A stretch of DNA of 6,687 bases from Candidatus Heimdallarchaeota archaeon (GCA_021399405.1 JAAFKL010000435.1:1-6687); one strand, 5' to 3'; shown: positions 1 to 6,340, numbered from the stretch's first letter. A program made the numbers and translations. The notes: generated from the letters alone by a model not told the origin.

Positions 1-2
1 GA

Positions 3-842
3 ATCGTTTGTTCTGGGTTAACCAAAGCATTCAGAAATCAAATAGGCATCAATAATTTAGATCTAGATCTTGAATTCACTGGACTAGGACTGCTTGGACC
101 GAATGGAAGTGGAAAAACAACATTTATTAAATTACTACTAGGGCTGATATCACCTACTGATGGTTCAATTGAAGTAAACTTTCCTATTGAAGATATTCGT
201 GTCGTTTCAGATCAACCTGTTATGCCTCACAATATGACAATTGATGAATGGGTATATACAACCGAGCAGATACACGGTGAGCTTGTACATGATATTGATA
301 TCCAAACAGATCTGGGTTTAGAAGGTCATTGGAGAATTAAAAATTTATCCGCAGGGCAGAAACGAAAATGTGCCTTACTTCCGGCATTCTATGGTACTCC
401 TAAATTAATAATTTTAGACGAACCATCAAATTTCTTAGATATTACAACTAGAGAATATGTTCTTAAGGTCCTCAAGCAACATTGTGATCAAACTCGAGCA
501 AACGTTATCATATCAACTCATAATGTGGATGAAATTCGACTTTTTGCAAGTAATGTACTGTTGCTTAAGGAAGGTCATCTAATGAACAATATCGAATTAG
601 ATAGACAACAGCCTGATTTCTTTTCCGTCTCAGCAAGTGACATTACTAAACTTTCAGCTGAGTTCAAAAGAAATGGAGTAATTTATCATCATGATGAAAA
701 AATTCAGGGTAAAGTAATAAAAACTGAACCATCAGGTGCAATTTGGAGTGCAATTGAAAGATACATGTTAGAAGGTGGATTGATTTATTCCTTCAAAGCA
801 ATCGATGCGCTTGAAAGGATGATTGAGGACTTGACGAAATGA
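3..842 (+). CDS. ABC transporter ATP-binding protein (5' end cut by window)
   Basis: This is the nucleotide-binding subunit of an ABC-2-type transporter; it hydrolyses ATP on the cytoplasmic side to drive the adjacent permease. The frame is open from base 3, so the first ATG at 222 is internal and only a few N-terminal residues are probably missing. Counting visible residues from base 3, all the family motifs are present: Walker A GPNGSGKT (32-39), Q-loop Gln (71), signature LSAGQ (115-119, with Ala for the usual second Gly), Walker B LIILDE (135-140) with the catalytic Glu, D-loop SNFLD (142-146) and H-loop His (173). About 100 further residues form a C-terminal extension like those of drug- or polysaccharide-export ATPases, but too divergent to assign. 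The stop overlaps the start of the permease gene (ATGA), which implies translational coupling. The family is certain; the substrate is unknown. Confidence 0.95.
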   Translation: MVCSGLTKAFRNQIGINNLDLDLEFTGLGLLGPNGSGKTTFIKLLLGLISPTDGSIEVNFPIEDIRVVSDQPVMPHNMTIDEWVYTTEQIHGELVHDIDIQTDLGLEGHWRIKNLSAGQKRKCALLPAFYGTPKLIILDEPSNFLDITTREYVLKVLKQHCDQTRANVIISTHNVDEIRLFASNVLLLKEGHLMNNIELDRQQPDFFSVSASDITKLSAEFKRNGVIYHHDEKIQGKVIKTEPSGAIWSAIERYMLEGGLIYSFKAIDALERMIEDLTK

Positions 843-2062
843 GTGAAGAAGACCCTGAGCGACAAAAACAGGATGAATCACTCGAAGATAAAATAGAAGA
901 TTTCAATTTATTTTTGGAAGAATTGGAGTCTGATTGGGTCGACGAAGAGGACAAGCCTGTCAAAGAACCGATTAAAGCAAAAAAACCGGAAGTAAAACCT
1001 AAATCCAAAGTTGTTAAAGAGAAGAAAGCAATCCCTAAACCTAGACCCGTGGATCCATCCACTCAAGAGATACATGTTGATATAGAAACTGGTGAAGTAA
1101 CATTTGATGATCTCGATGCTCTCCTTGAAGAGGAAACTGAAGAATTAGGACAAGAAGTTTTGGATGAACTCATCGATGCTGATGTCAGTGAAACAATTGA
1201 AATTGATGACGTGGAAGATCAAGTTGCAGCACCGAAGGCTTCTATTGAGCTTATTGATATAGATGGTGAGGAAGATGAGCTTGAGGAAGAAGAGGAAGAG
1301 GAGATCTTCTTTGGAAGAGTTGAAAGACCAAAGAATCCGGAACAGTTTGCTCACAATTATCTTTTTGCCCGTTTTCCAGTTAATTTTATGTTGATTCTAA
1401 TTCCCCAAACTATTGGATTGTTGGTAAGTATTTTCATCAATAAATCTTTTCTAGTAGAAGCTATTTCTGATCCCACTGCGAGTCAAGAGAGGGAACTAGA
1501 CTATCAAAATGACGTAATTGATAATTATCTTATAGCAGTTAAATTAACCCTAGTTATTTTGCTAGCATTTTTCTTGTGTTATAGGTGGTCCACGATGCAA
1601 AATGATGGGAGTTATGGTTACTGGATAACCCAAGGTGTAAATCGAAGAAAATTCTTTATTGAGACAATATATAAATTTCTGGCAGTCATCTATTTTGGAA
1701 TTTTTGCTGGCTTGTTAAGTTTGTTTTATGTAAATGGCATTTATCTTGAATTTAGCAACTTCATTATGCTTAATTTACTTATTGTCAGTCATGTTCTTCT
1801 TTTAATCAGTGTGGGAATTATTATTGGAGTATTCACCAAAAACCCTGAATCAGCAGCTTTGTTCTTCATAATAGGTTTTGGGATTAATTATGCATTTAAT
1901 AATAAAGCTTCATCATTATTAAACAAAGTATTACAAAGTGATTTACAGTATAAAGCCGATATTGGTGACGTATGGTTATCATTGGTGTCATCAATAGTAT
2001 TAGGCATAATACTTATACTTACTTCTTTGAGAGTCCATTTGAAGTTGGACATGGAGTTATAG
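839..2062 (+). CDS. ABC-2-type permease with long charged N-terminal tail
   Basis: Probable membrane subunit of the ABC transporter whose ATPase is encoded immediately upstream, with a 4-base ATGA overlap. The 407 residues fall into two parts. Residues 1-175 are highly charged and look disordered: acidic at 1-38, Lys/Pro-rich at 39-70, then acidic again, with seven consecutive Glu at 149-155. Residues 180-400 contain six predicted membrane helices, at about 183-202, 230-248, 277-297, 306-332, 338-354 and 379-397. The segment between helices 2 and 3 (YWITQGVNRRKFF, 261-273) resembles the cytoplasmic coupling segment of ABC-2 permeases, where a Gly and basic residues precede helix 3. A weak ribosome site (GAGG at 825-828) precedes the ATG. 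The permease call rests on topology, that segment and gene order. The tail is not typical of the family, and its role is unknown. Confidence 0.8.
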   Translation: MSEEDPERQKQDESLEDKIEDFNLFLEELESDWVDEEDKPVKEPIKAKKPEVKPKSKVVKEKKAIPKPRPVDPSTQEIHVDIETGEVTFDDLDALLEEETEELGQEVLDELIDADVSETIEIDDVEDQVAAPKASIELIDIDGEEDELEEEEEEEIFFGRVERPKNPEQFAHNYLFARFPVNFMLILIPQTIGLLVSIFINKSFLVEAISDPTASQERELDYQNDVIDNYLIAVKLTLVILLAFFLCYRWSTMQNDGSYGYWITQGVNRRKFFIETIYKFLAVIYFGIFAGLLSLFYVNGIYLEFSNFIMLNLLIVSHVLLLISVGIIIGVFTKNPESAALFFIIGFGINYAFNNKASSLLNKVLQSDLQYKADIGDVWLSLVSSIVLGIILILTSLRVHLKLDMEL

Positions 2063-2066
2063 GTGG
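2061..2066 (+). promoter_or_regulatory. Shine-Dalgarno site for the 147-residue surface protein
   Basis: AGGTGG lies 7 bases before the ATG at 2074 and overlaps the permease stop codon TAG (2060-2062). It decides the start of the downstream gene: in-frame starts further upstream (from 1972) lie inside the permease gene and would replace a good signal-like N-terminus with an unrelated one. Confidence 0.75.
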
Positions 2067-2073
2067 AATTAAT

Positions 2074-2517
2074 ATGAAATTATCCCAAATATTCACAATT
2101 TTGTTTTTAGCAAGTTTGGTTTTACTTGTTCCAATATCAAAGCAGGAACATCAACATACCCTTATTCCATTTGAAACCAAAACTATCATCGTAAATGTCC
2201 AAAACACCAAATTAATTGTAGGTAGTAATCGAATCGATGAAGTATATTTTATGGGAATCAATTATCTTAACCCTGAGAAATCCGGAAGTGACATCATTCA
2301 GCCTACTGAGTTATTTTCTGGAGAAGACGAACCAATATATGAAATTGAAAATAGAGGATTCTACGAAATTACAATAACAGCTGATGAATCTCTTATTACA
2401 ATCACTATTACTACTGAGGGAATACCTGATACTACGATTATTATTATTTCCTTAATTATGTTGTTAGCAATCGGTGCTCAAGTTCAGAAACAGTTCTCTA
2501 GATCATTTGATTATTGA
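2074..2517 (+). CDS. Small membrane-anchored surface protein, unknown family
   Basis: I do not recognise the family. The 147-residue product has a hydrophobic N-terminus (about 5-22) that reads as a signal peptide or signal anchor, and a domain of about 95 residues rich in beta-prone Ile, Thr, Val and Tyr (23-117). A second hydrophobic segment follows (119-136), then an 11-residue tail containing Lys and Arg (137-147). With the positive-inside rule this predicts an extracytoplasmic domain held by a C-terminal anchor, with the tail in the cytoplasm. The domain has no cysteines and no metal-binding motif. It starts 11 bases after the permease stop, behind a good ribosome site, so it is very likely co-expressed with the transporter. 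I infer that it is an accessory or sensing subunit at the outer membrane face, or possibly cargo-related. The gene is convincing; its function is not assigned. Confidence 0.75.
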   Translation: MKLSQIFTILFLASLVLLVPISKQEHQHTLIPFETKTIIVNVQNTKLIVGSNRIDEVYFMGINYLNPEKSGSDIIQPTELFSGEDEPIYEIENRGFYEITITADESLITITITTEGIPDTTIIIISLIMLLAIGAQVQKQFSRSFDY

Positions 2518-2571
2518 TCTTATTAATTTCAACCAATTAATGAACAACTTTTGAAAATTTATGTGATAAGG

Positions 2572-2579
2572 TTTATATT
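2572..2579 (+). promoter_or_regulatory. Candidate TATA box for the downstream CPEC-protein gene
   Basis: TTTATATT, preceded by a purine-rich AAGG that could serve as a TFB recognition element. Its centre is about 26-27 bases before the GTG at 2602, which is the standard archaeal distance from TATA box to transcription start. This would give a transcript beginning at, or next to, the start codon. It is a short AT-rich motif in an AT-rich genome, so the assignment is moderate. Confidence 0.4.
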
Positions 2580-2601
2580 CAGTAGATTGTCTGAAAAATT
2601 G

Positions 2602-3354
2602 GTGGAGAACGCTTCCGGAAAACCAGTTATATGTCCAGAATGTAGACAACTTTCCATCTTTCGAGATGATGGAAAACACAATTATTCCTTCAAAGCGTTT
2701 CCTGCAGAGGAAATTGATCTAAAAAGGGAGTTCACTCATTCAGATAAAATATTAATTAGTGAATTTCACGGGAATCATTATTTTATCATTTTACTAGAAA
2801 AAGAAAGTGCTGACGATAATATACAAATTGAGGGAAAAGTTGCTTCTACGTTTAATTTACATGTAAAAACGATAGTTCAAAAAATAAATGAAAAAGCCTT
2901 AAGTTCTCCCAAATATGGCATTCTCATTCTTTCAGATCAATCTTTATGGGGACAGTTAATCAATATTGTATATGCTTCATTAATACAAAGTAATAATTTA
3001 CAAATTAACAAGAGTAAGCTAACTACATCAAATTTGAGATCATTATTTGAATATGAAAATCTCAGGATTTCTCATAACTCTGAAGATGAAACTGAGATGA
3101 AATACAATGCAGTTATCGTTGATCAAAAGAATCTTATCTACGAACAAAATATGACCCAGCTAATTCAAAAGCTTGAGCCGATGGGAAGTTTTGTGATCAC
3201 GGTAAATTCTAGAACTGAAGATCCAATACCGAAAATTTCCATGAAGGAATTTAATGACCAAATAAAGGAGTTAAAATTGAACTTCCTATTTGTGGATGTA
3301 CAAGATATCCAACAAGCCGCAATATTGTTGACTCAAGTCTTACAAAAAAAATAA
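2602..3354 (+). CDS. Unrecognised alpha/beta protein with N-terminal CPEC motif
   Basis: The family is not recognised. The open frame extends upstream to a TTG at 2551, but no start in that stretch has a Shine-Dalgarno site, and a TATA-like sequence lies inside it. I therefore prefer the GTG at 2602 as a leaderless start, giving 250 residues; TTG 2551, 2587 and 2599 remain possible. CPEC at residues 11-14 holds the only two cysteines, so a classical four-Cys zinc ribbon is not complete; nearby His residues or dimerisation could complete a site. The rest alternates hydrophobic strands (KILISEF, YGILILS, YNAVIVDQ, GSFVITVNS, LNFLFVDV) with amphipathic helices, so it is a soluble alpha/beta protein. 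The NAVIVD...LEPMGSFVI stretch faintly recalls the second half of class I methyltransferases, but no Gly-rich SAM-binding loop is visible. It lies 84 bases after the surface-protein gene on the same strand. Confidence 0.65.
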   Translation: MENASGKPVICPECRQLSIFRDDGKHNYSFKAFPAEEIDLKREFTHSDKILISEFHGNHYFIILLEKESADDNIQIEGKVASTFNLHVKTIVQKINEKALSSPKYGILILSDQSLWGQLINIVYASLIQSNNLQINKSKLTTSNLRSLFEYENLRISHNSEDETEMKYNAVIVDQKNLIYEQNMTQLIQKLEPMGSFVITVNSRTEDPIPKISMKEFNDQIKELKLNFLFVDVQDIQQAAILLTQVLQKK

Positions 3355-3449
3355 AATATCAGATTATTGAATAGTCCTACACGAAATTCTATTTTATTTG
3401 ATAATTCTGTATTGTTAATATTTATTTTGATTTATATTTAGATTTAATA
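3355..3449 (+). terminator. T-rich region after the CPEC-protein gene, possible + strand termination zone
   Basis: Two T-rich tracts on the + strand, at about 3387-3399 and 3419-3440, follow the TAA at 3352-3354. Archaeal RNA polymerase commonly terminates at T-rich tracts in the non-template strand without a hairpin, so this stretch suits the end of the + strand transcript. The longest T runs are only four bases, so the exact end point cannot be placed. Confidence 0.35.
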
Positions 3450-3487
3450 AGATCCACAATCTAAGTTGTGGATCTAATTTAGATTTA
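3436..3487. repeat. Pair of 11-base direct repeats flanking the hairpin
   Basis: ATTTAGATTTA occurs at 3436-3446 and again at 3477-3487, 3 bases before and 1 base after the 26-base hairpin. The arrangement is direct repeat, inverted repeat, direct repeat. The repeat unit is made only of A, T and one G, so chance is possible. Confidence 0.5.
3450..3475. terminator. Perfect 10-bp hairpin in the convergent intergenic region
   Basis: AGATCCACAA (3450-3459) pairs perfectly with TTGTGGATCT (3466-3475) around a 6-base loop. It lies 13 bases beyond the uL2 stop and 95 bases beyond the stop of the opposing gene. As a dyad it can act on both transcripts, either as a terminator or as a 3'-end stabiliser. 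Neither side carries a strong T tract directly after the stem, so classical intrinsic termination is not shown. The hairpin itself is certain; its role is inferred. Confidence 0.6.
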
Positions 3488-3488
3488 T

Positions 3489-4253
3489 TTAATCTATTCT
3501 TCTATCTCTTTCCGATAATTCTTGTCTACCACGTTTGTAACCAGTACGTCTCGCAGCAATCAATCCAACCTTTCTACCAGGAGGAGTATCTCTTGAAACA
3601 GTTGTTGATCTTGGTGGTGATTGGTGTGCTCCTCCTCCATGTGGATGTTTCACAGGATTCATAGCGGTACCACGTACACGAGGATATTTCTGACCTTTTG
3701 CGTGTTTAGCGTGATATTTAGCACCAGCTTTCAAGAATGGTTTGGTGGTTCTTCCTCCACCAGCTACAACACCTATAGAGGCACGAGCTTCTGGGGGGAT
3801 TCTTTTTAATCGACCACTTGGTAGTTTCACAATTACGAAACGATCATCTCGTGAGTCAACAATAGCAAAGCCTCCACCGGTTCTAACTAGTTTTCCTCCA
3901 TCACCTTTTCTTAATTCGATATTGAAAATAGGAGTTCGAACGGGTATCGCACTCATTGGTAATACATTCCCGTGTTTGATATCGGCTGTAACACCATAAT
4001 GAATTTTGCTACCTATTGAGATTCCTTCGGCAGGAATAATGAGTTTCTGTAACCCATCATCAAATTTGACTCTAGCTAAAGGTGCACCTCTACCAGGTTC
4101 ATGTGTTAATCCAATAACTTCACCTGCGAAGGAAGTTTCATATTCTTCTTTTGAGATTTTTCGATATTTGATCGGTTCTAATCTCTTATGGCCTGCTGCT
4201 CTGAAAACAGGAGATCCTTTTCCTCGTCTTTGTACAATAATTTTCTTTCCCAT
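3489..4253 (-). CDS. rpl2: 50S ribosomal protein uL2
   Basis: uL2 is a core large-subunit protein that binds 23S rRNA and is needed for subunit joining and peptidyl-transferase function. The 254 residues match the archaeal form across their length: the N-terminal block with RRGKGSPVFRA (9-19), the beta-barrel domains, and the conserved C-terminal region with GGGRTTKPFLKAG (165-177), RGTAMNP (194-200), HPHGGG (203-208) and GRKVGLIAARRTG (226-238). The HPHGGG His residues correspond to the functionally important loop containing His229 of E. coli L2. Residue 202 before that loop is Lys, where Asp is usual. The start is supported by AGGTGAT (4259-4265), 5 bases before the ATG and overlapping the uL23 stop. 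It is the last gene of the visible operon; uS19, the usual next gene, is absent and a convergent gene follows. The identification is secure. Confidence 0.98.
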   Translation of the reverse strand: MGKKIIVQRRGKGSPVFRAAGHKRLEPIKYRKISKEEYETSFAGEVIGLTHEPGRGAPLARVKFDDGLQKLIIPAEGISIGSKIHYGVTADIKHGNVLPMSAIPVRTPIFNIELRKGDGGKLVRTGGGFAIVDSRDDRFVIVKLPSGRLKRIPPEARASIGVVAGGGRTTKPFLKAGAKYHAKHAKGQKYPRVRGTAMNPVKHPHGGGAHQSPPRSTTVSRDTPPGRKVGLIAARRTGYKRGRQELSERDRRID

Positions 4254-4258
4254 AATAA

Positions 4259-4265
4259 ATCACCT
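4259..4265 (-). promoter_or_regulatory. Shine-Dalgarno site of uL2, fused to the uL23 stop codon
   Basis: On the minus strand, AGGTGAT lies 5 bases before the uL2 ATG; its first bases are the AG of the uL23 stop codon TAG (4264-4266). It is a full match to the complement of the archaeal 16S rRNA 3' end. Confidence 0.8.
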
Positions 4266-4527
4266 AACCAAATAAGTTGAGATCTGTTGCAAGATCACTT
4301 GCATTGTACTCTGGAGTCAATGTGCAAATTGCTCTCTTTACACCTCGAGGGGTAATCAAAGTATTGACCTTCTTTACTTTTACATTGTACAATTCCTCAA
4401 CAGCATGTTTAATGTGGAACTTGTTTGCCTTTTTCGAAACTTCAAATACGATTTTATTTTGTGTTTCAATAAGATCATACACAGCTTCTGTGATTACTGG
4501 TTTAAAGATAACTTCATGAAGTTCCAT
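4264..4527 (-). CDS. rpl23: 50S ribosomal protein uL23
   Basis: uL23 binds domain III of 23S rRNA near the polypeptide exit tunnel and is a docking site for signal recognition particle and other nascent-chain factors. The chosen start gives 87 residues, the usual archaeal length. It has the expected N-terminus (VIFKPVITEA, 6-15), the central NKIVFEVSKKANKFHIKHAVE region (24-44) and the family hallmark VKKVNTLITPRG (51-62). An in-frame ATG 36 bases further upstream would add 12 residues with no counterpart in the family and would overlap uL4, so it is rejected. The gene begins 4 bases after the uL4 stop. The preceding GGAAGTGAT is only a near match to the ribosome site, so coupling to uL4 translation is likely. 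The usual Lys of the TEK motif is replaced here (TEAV, 13-16). Confidence 0.96.
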   Translation of the reverse strand: MELHEVIFKPVITEAVYDLIETQNKIVFEVSKKANKFHIKHAVEELYNVKVKKVNTLITPRGVKRAICTLTPEYNASDLATDLNLFG

Positions 4528-4531
4528 AATA

Positions 4532-5311
4532 TCACTTCCATTCTCCCAGAGCTGCAAATGCACCTTCTGTCCAAACTGTTAATCTCCCAGCATGAGTACC
4601 AGGGGCTAATAGTTCAATTGACATATCTTTAACCTTTACAATGTCTATTCCTGGAATGTTACTCCCAGCTTTTAATGCTTCACAATCATCAGATACGACA
4701 AGAAGGGGACCAGTCTTACGACGGTATTTTCTACCTCGTCTTTTACCTTTTCCAGCTCTTACTTTCTTTATTTGTGAACGACTAAGATCATCACTAATTC
4801 CAAGATTACTAATTGTATTGATCATTTCTGTTGTCTTGTCAATACTACTAAATGCATCCTCAATAACAATTGGAAACTTAACATCTTCATCAAAAAGATG
4901 CCCTCGGCCTTCAACTGTATCTTTTACTGCGGTTGCGGAAACTGCAGACCATAGAGCTAATCGATATTCTTTCTTGTTAATTTTCTCAACGATTCGTTTT
5001 TCCACTCTTGGAGGGAATGCGAGTTTACCACCGACAGTTGAATGAATGAATGCAGCACGATTTCCGTGATGAGTTCTACTACCATGAGTACGGGGGACCT
5101 TTGAAATTCCTCTACCCGGACCTACACTAGAGGCAGTAACTAATCGACCTGCCAATAAAGATCTACCCTGTGGTTGTCTCTGTTTGCTTTGTTCTGATAA
5201 CACAGCTCGTTTAATTAAGTCAGGACGATAAGGTGTTTCAAATATTTTTGGTAAATCGACTTTAGATGTTGATTTTTTACCTTTAATAGTTAGTACGTTT
5301 ATTTTACTCAT
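4532..5311 (-). CDS. rpl4: 50S ribosomal protein uL4
   Basis: uL4 is an early-assembly 23S rRNA-binding protein whose extended loop lines the peptide exit tunnel at its constriction. The 259-residue product has the archaeal/eukaryotic layout: a short N-terminus, the Gln/Arg/Gly-rich tunnel loop (about 45-105, including GRSLLAGR, VPRTHGSRTHHG and FPPRVEK), and an alpha/beta domain. A basic patch (183-199) is followed by RKTGPLLVVSDD (198-209) and a C-terminal stretch with LAPGTHAGRLTVWTEGAF (235-252). The ATG is fixed by AGGTGG (5317-5322), 5 bases upstream, which overlaps the uL3 stop. In E. coli, L4 represses its own operon; whether the archaeal protein does so here is not shown. The identification is secure. 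Confidence 0.97.
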   Translation of the reverse strand: MSKINVLTIKGKKSTSKVDLPKIFETPYRPDLIKRAVLSEQSKQRQPQGRSLLAGRLVTASSVGPGRGISKVPRTHGSRTHHGNRAAFIHSTVGGKLAFPPRVEKRIVEKINKKEYRLALWSAVSATAVKDTVEGRGHLFDEDVKFPIVIEDAFSSIDKTTEMINTISNLGISDDLSRSQIKKVRAGKGKRRGRKYRRKTGPLLVVSDDCEALKAGSNIPGIDIVKVKDMSIELLAPGTHAGRLTVWTEGAFAALGEWK

Positions 5312-5316
5312 TTATT

Positions 5317-5322
5317 CCACCT
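5317..5322 (-). promoter_or_regulatory. Shine-Dalgarno site of uL4, fused to the uL3 stop codon
   Basis: On the minus strand, AGGTGG lies 5 bases before the uL4 ATG (5309-5311) and shares its first two bases with the uL3 stop codon TAG (5321-5323). This implies that uL4 is translated by ribosomes finishing uL3. Confidence 0.75.
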
Positions 5323-6322
5323 AACCTTGTTGACTCTTTGTAGATAGATACGATATCCTGGGCTCTTGAATATATTTATTCTGAGCTCGGACTCCATCTC
5401 TAAGAATCACCATACGCTTTCTTGGGCCAGGAACTGATCCCTTAACCAAAACGTATCTATTTTTTACATTGCCGTACCTAACAAAACCACCGTCTGGTGT
5501 GACATCCTCTCCAGAAACACCAAGCTGCATTACACGCTTGTTGTATTCTGTACGTCTGAAATAGCCAAACTGACCATATCTTGCGATTAACCATCTGAGC
5601 CTTGCAGGAGTCCATGGACCAATAGAACCAACTCTTCGGGTACCATCTTTGGTTTTATGTTGGAGTTTTGTTACTCCATGACGTTTTACAACACCAGTGA
5701 AACCATGTCCTTTGGTTATTCCTATCACATCAACATATTCACCAGGTTTAGTAAAGTCTTCTACCTGTAATTCTTGACCAATTTTCTCTTTAGCCCAATC
5801 AAATGCACTTTGGAGATTCTTAGCTCCAATTTTGATTTCTACAATTTCAGGGGTTTTGGATGAAAATCCGGTCAGATCAGGTTGAGTGTGAACAACAGCT
5901 CTCAAATCTGAAGCAGAATCTAGTTTTTCTTCCATAAGTTTGAGTTGATCTTCCAAATTCTCAACTTCTGGCAATCTTCTTCTACGTTTCAAGAATTTAT
6001 TTGGACTGTTACCGGTAACATCGGATACAATTTTTAACCCGTATGGGGTTGTTTTGTAACTTCTCAATCCAATTAAAATAACTGGAGGAGTTTCAATGAT
6101 AGTCACGGGAGTAATACGATTTGTATTAGCAACATGACTGTTCTTTCTATCTTCACGGTATATCACACGAGTCATACCAGCCTTAAAACCGGGAAAACCC
6201 AAAATTTTGGGGTCGTCGCTGTAAGTAGCCCAACCTCTAACTTTTGGTTTTCTTGAACTCGCTCTCTTTCTGATATATCCGAGAGAGGATCTTCTTGGTG
6301 ATCGATAAGATCTTCTTGTCAT
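5321..6322 (-). CDS. rpl3: 50S ribosomal protein uL3
   Basis: uL3 is one of the first proteins to bind 23S rRNA during large-subunit assembly; its central extension reaches the peptidyl-transferase centre. The 333 residues are the usual archaeal length. The N-terminus is typical (RSPRRSSLGYIRKRAS, 7-22), followed by LGFPGFKAGMT (41-51), TPVTIIETPPV (71-81) and ITKGHGFTGVVKRHG (202-216). The tunnel-side finger IGPWTPARLRW (234-244) has the tip Trp at 237, and RTEYNKR (257-263) follows. Residue 255 is Phe where a His (GYH) is common in archaeal and eukaryotic relatives. The start is the only ATG that fits the conserved N-terminus. GGTG (6329-6332), 6 bases upstream, serves as the ribosome site. 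It is the first gene of the visible ribosomal operon, preceded by a TATA box and a hairpin-containing leader. Confidence 0.97.
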   Translation of the reverse strand: MTRRSYRSPRRSSLGYIRKRASSRKPKVRGWATYSDDPKILGFPGFKAGMTRVIYREDRKNSHVANTNRITPVTIIETPPVILIGLRSYKTTPYGLKIVSDVTGNSPNKFLKRRRRLPEVENLEDQLKLMEEKLDSASDLRAVVHTQPDLTGFSSKTPEIVEIKIGAKNLQSAFDWAKEKIGQELQVEDFTKPGEYVDVIGITKGHGFTGVVKRHGVTKLQHKTKDGTRRVGSIGPWTPARLRWLIARYGQFGYFRRTEYNKRVMQLGVSGEDVTPDGGFVRYGNVKNRYVLVKGSVPGPRKRMVILRDGVRAQNKYIQEPRISYLSTKSQQG

Positions 6323-6340
6323 TAATTACACCAACCATAG

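Noticed and set aside
222..842. ABC ATPase gene starting at the ATG at 222
   Set aside because: The same frame is open back to base 3 and encodes the Walker A motif, so the gene starts before the window.
793..1354. Minus-strand frames opposite the acidic tail of the permease (793-1062, 1145-1354)
   Set aside because: Low-complexity Ser- or Leu-rich antisense of Glu/Asp codons, with no ribosome site; shadows of the real gene.
1972..2073. 34-residue N-terminal extension of the surface protein from ATG 1972
   Set aside because: It lies within the permease gene in another frame, whereas ATG 2074 has a good ribosome site and gives a signal-like N-terminus.
2074..2517. Similarity of the surface protein's layout to eukaryotic p24/GOLD cargo receptors
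   Set aside because: Only the general topology agrees; there is no coiled coil or recognisable GOLD motif, so the comparison is unsupported.
3100..3230. SAM-dependent methyltransferase call for the CPEC protein
   Set aside because: Only a vague strand pattern late in the protein matches; the Gly-rich cofactor loop is not present.
4528..4563. 12-residue upstream extension of uL23
   Set aside because: It overlaps uL4 and is absent from the known family N-terminus.
3621..5045. Several + strand frames of 62-134 residues opposite the ribosomal genes
   Set aside because: They are antisense to secure uL2, uL23 and uL4 genes and show no recognisable domains.
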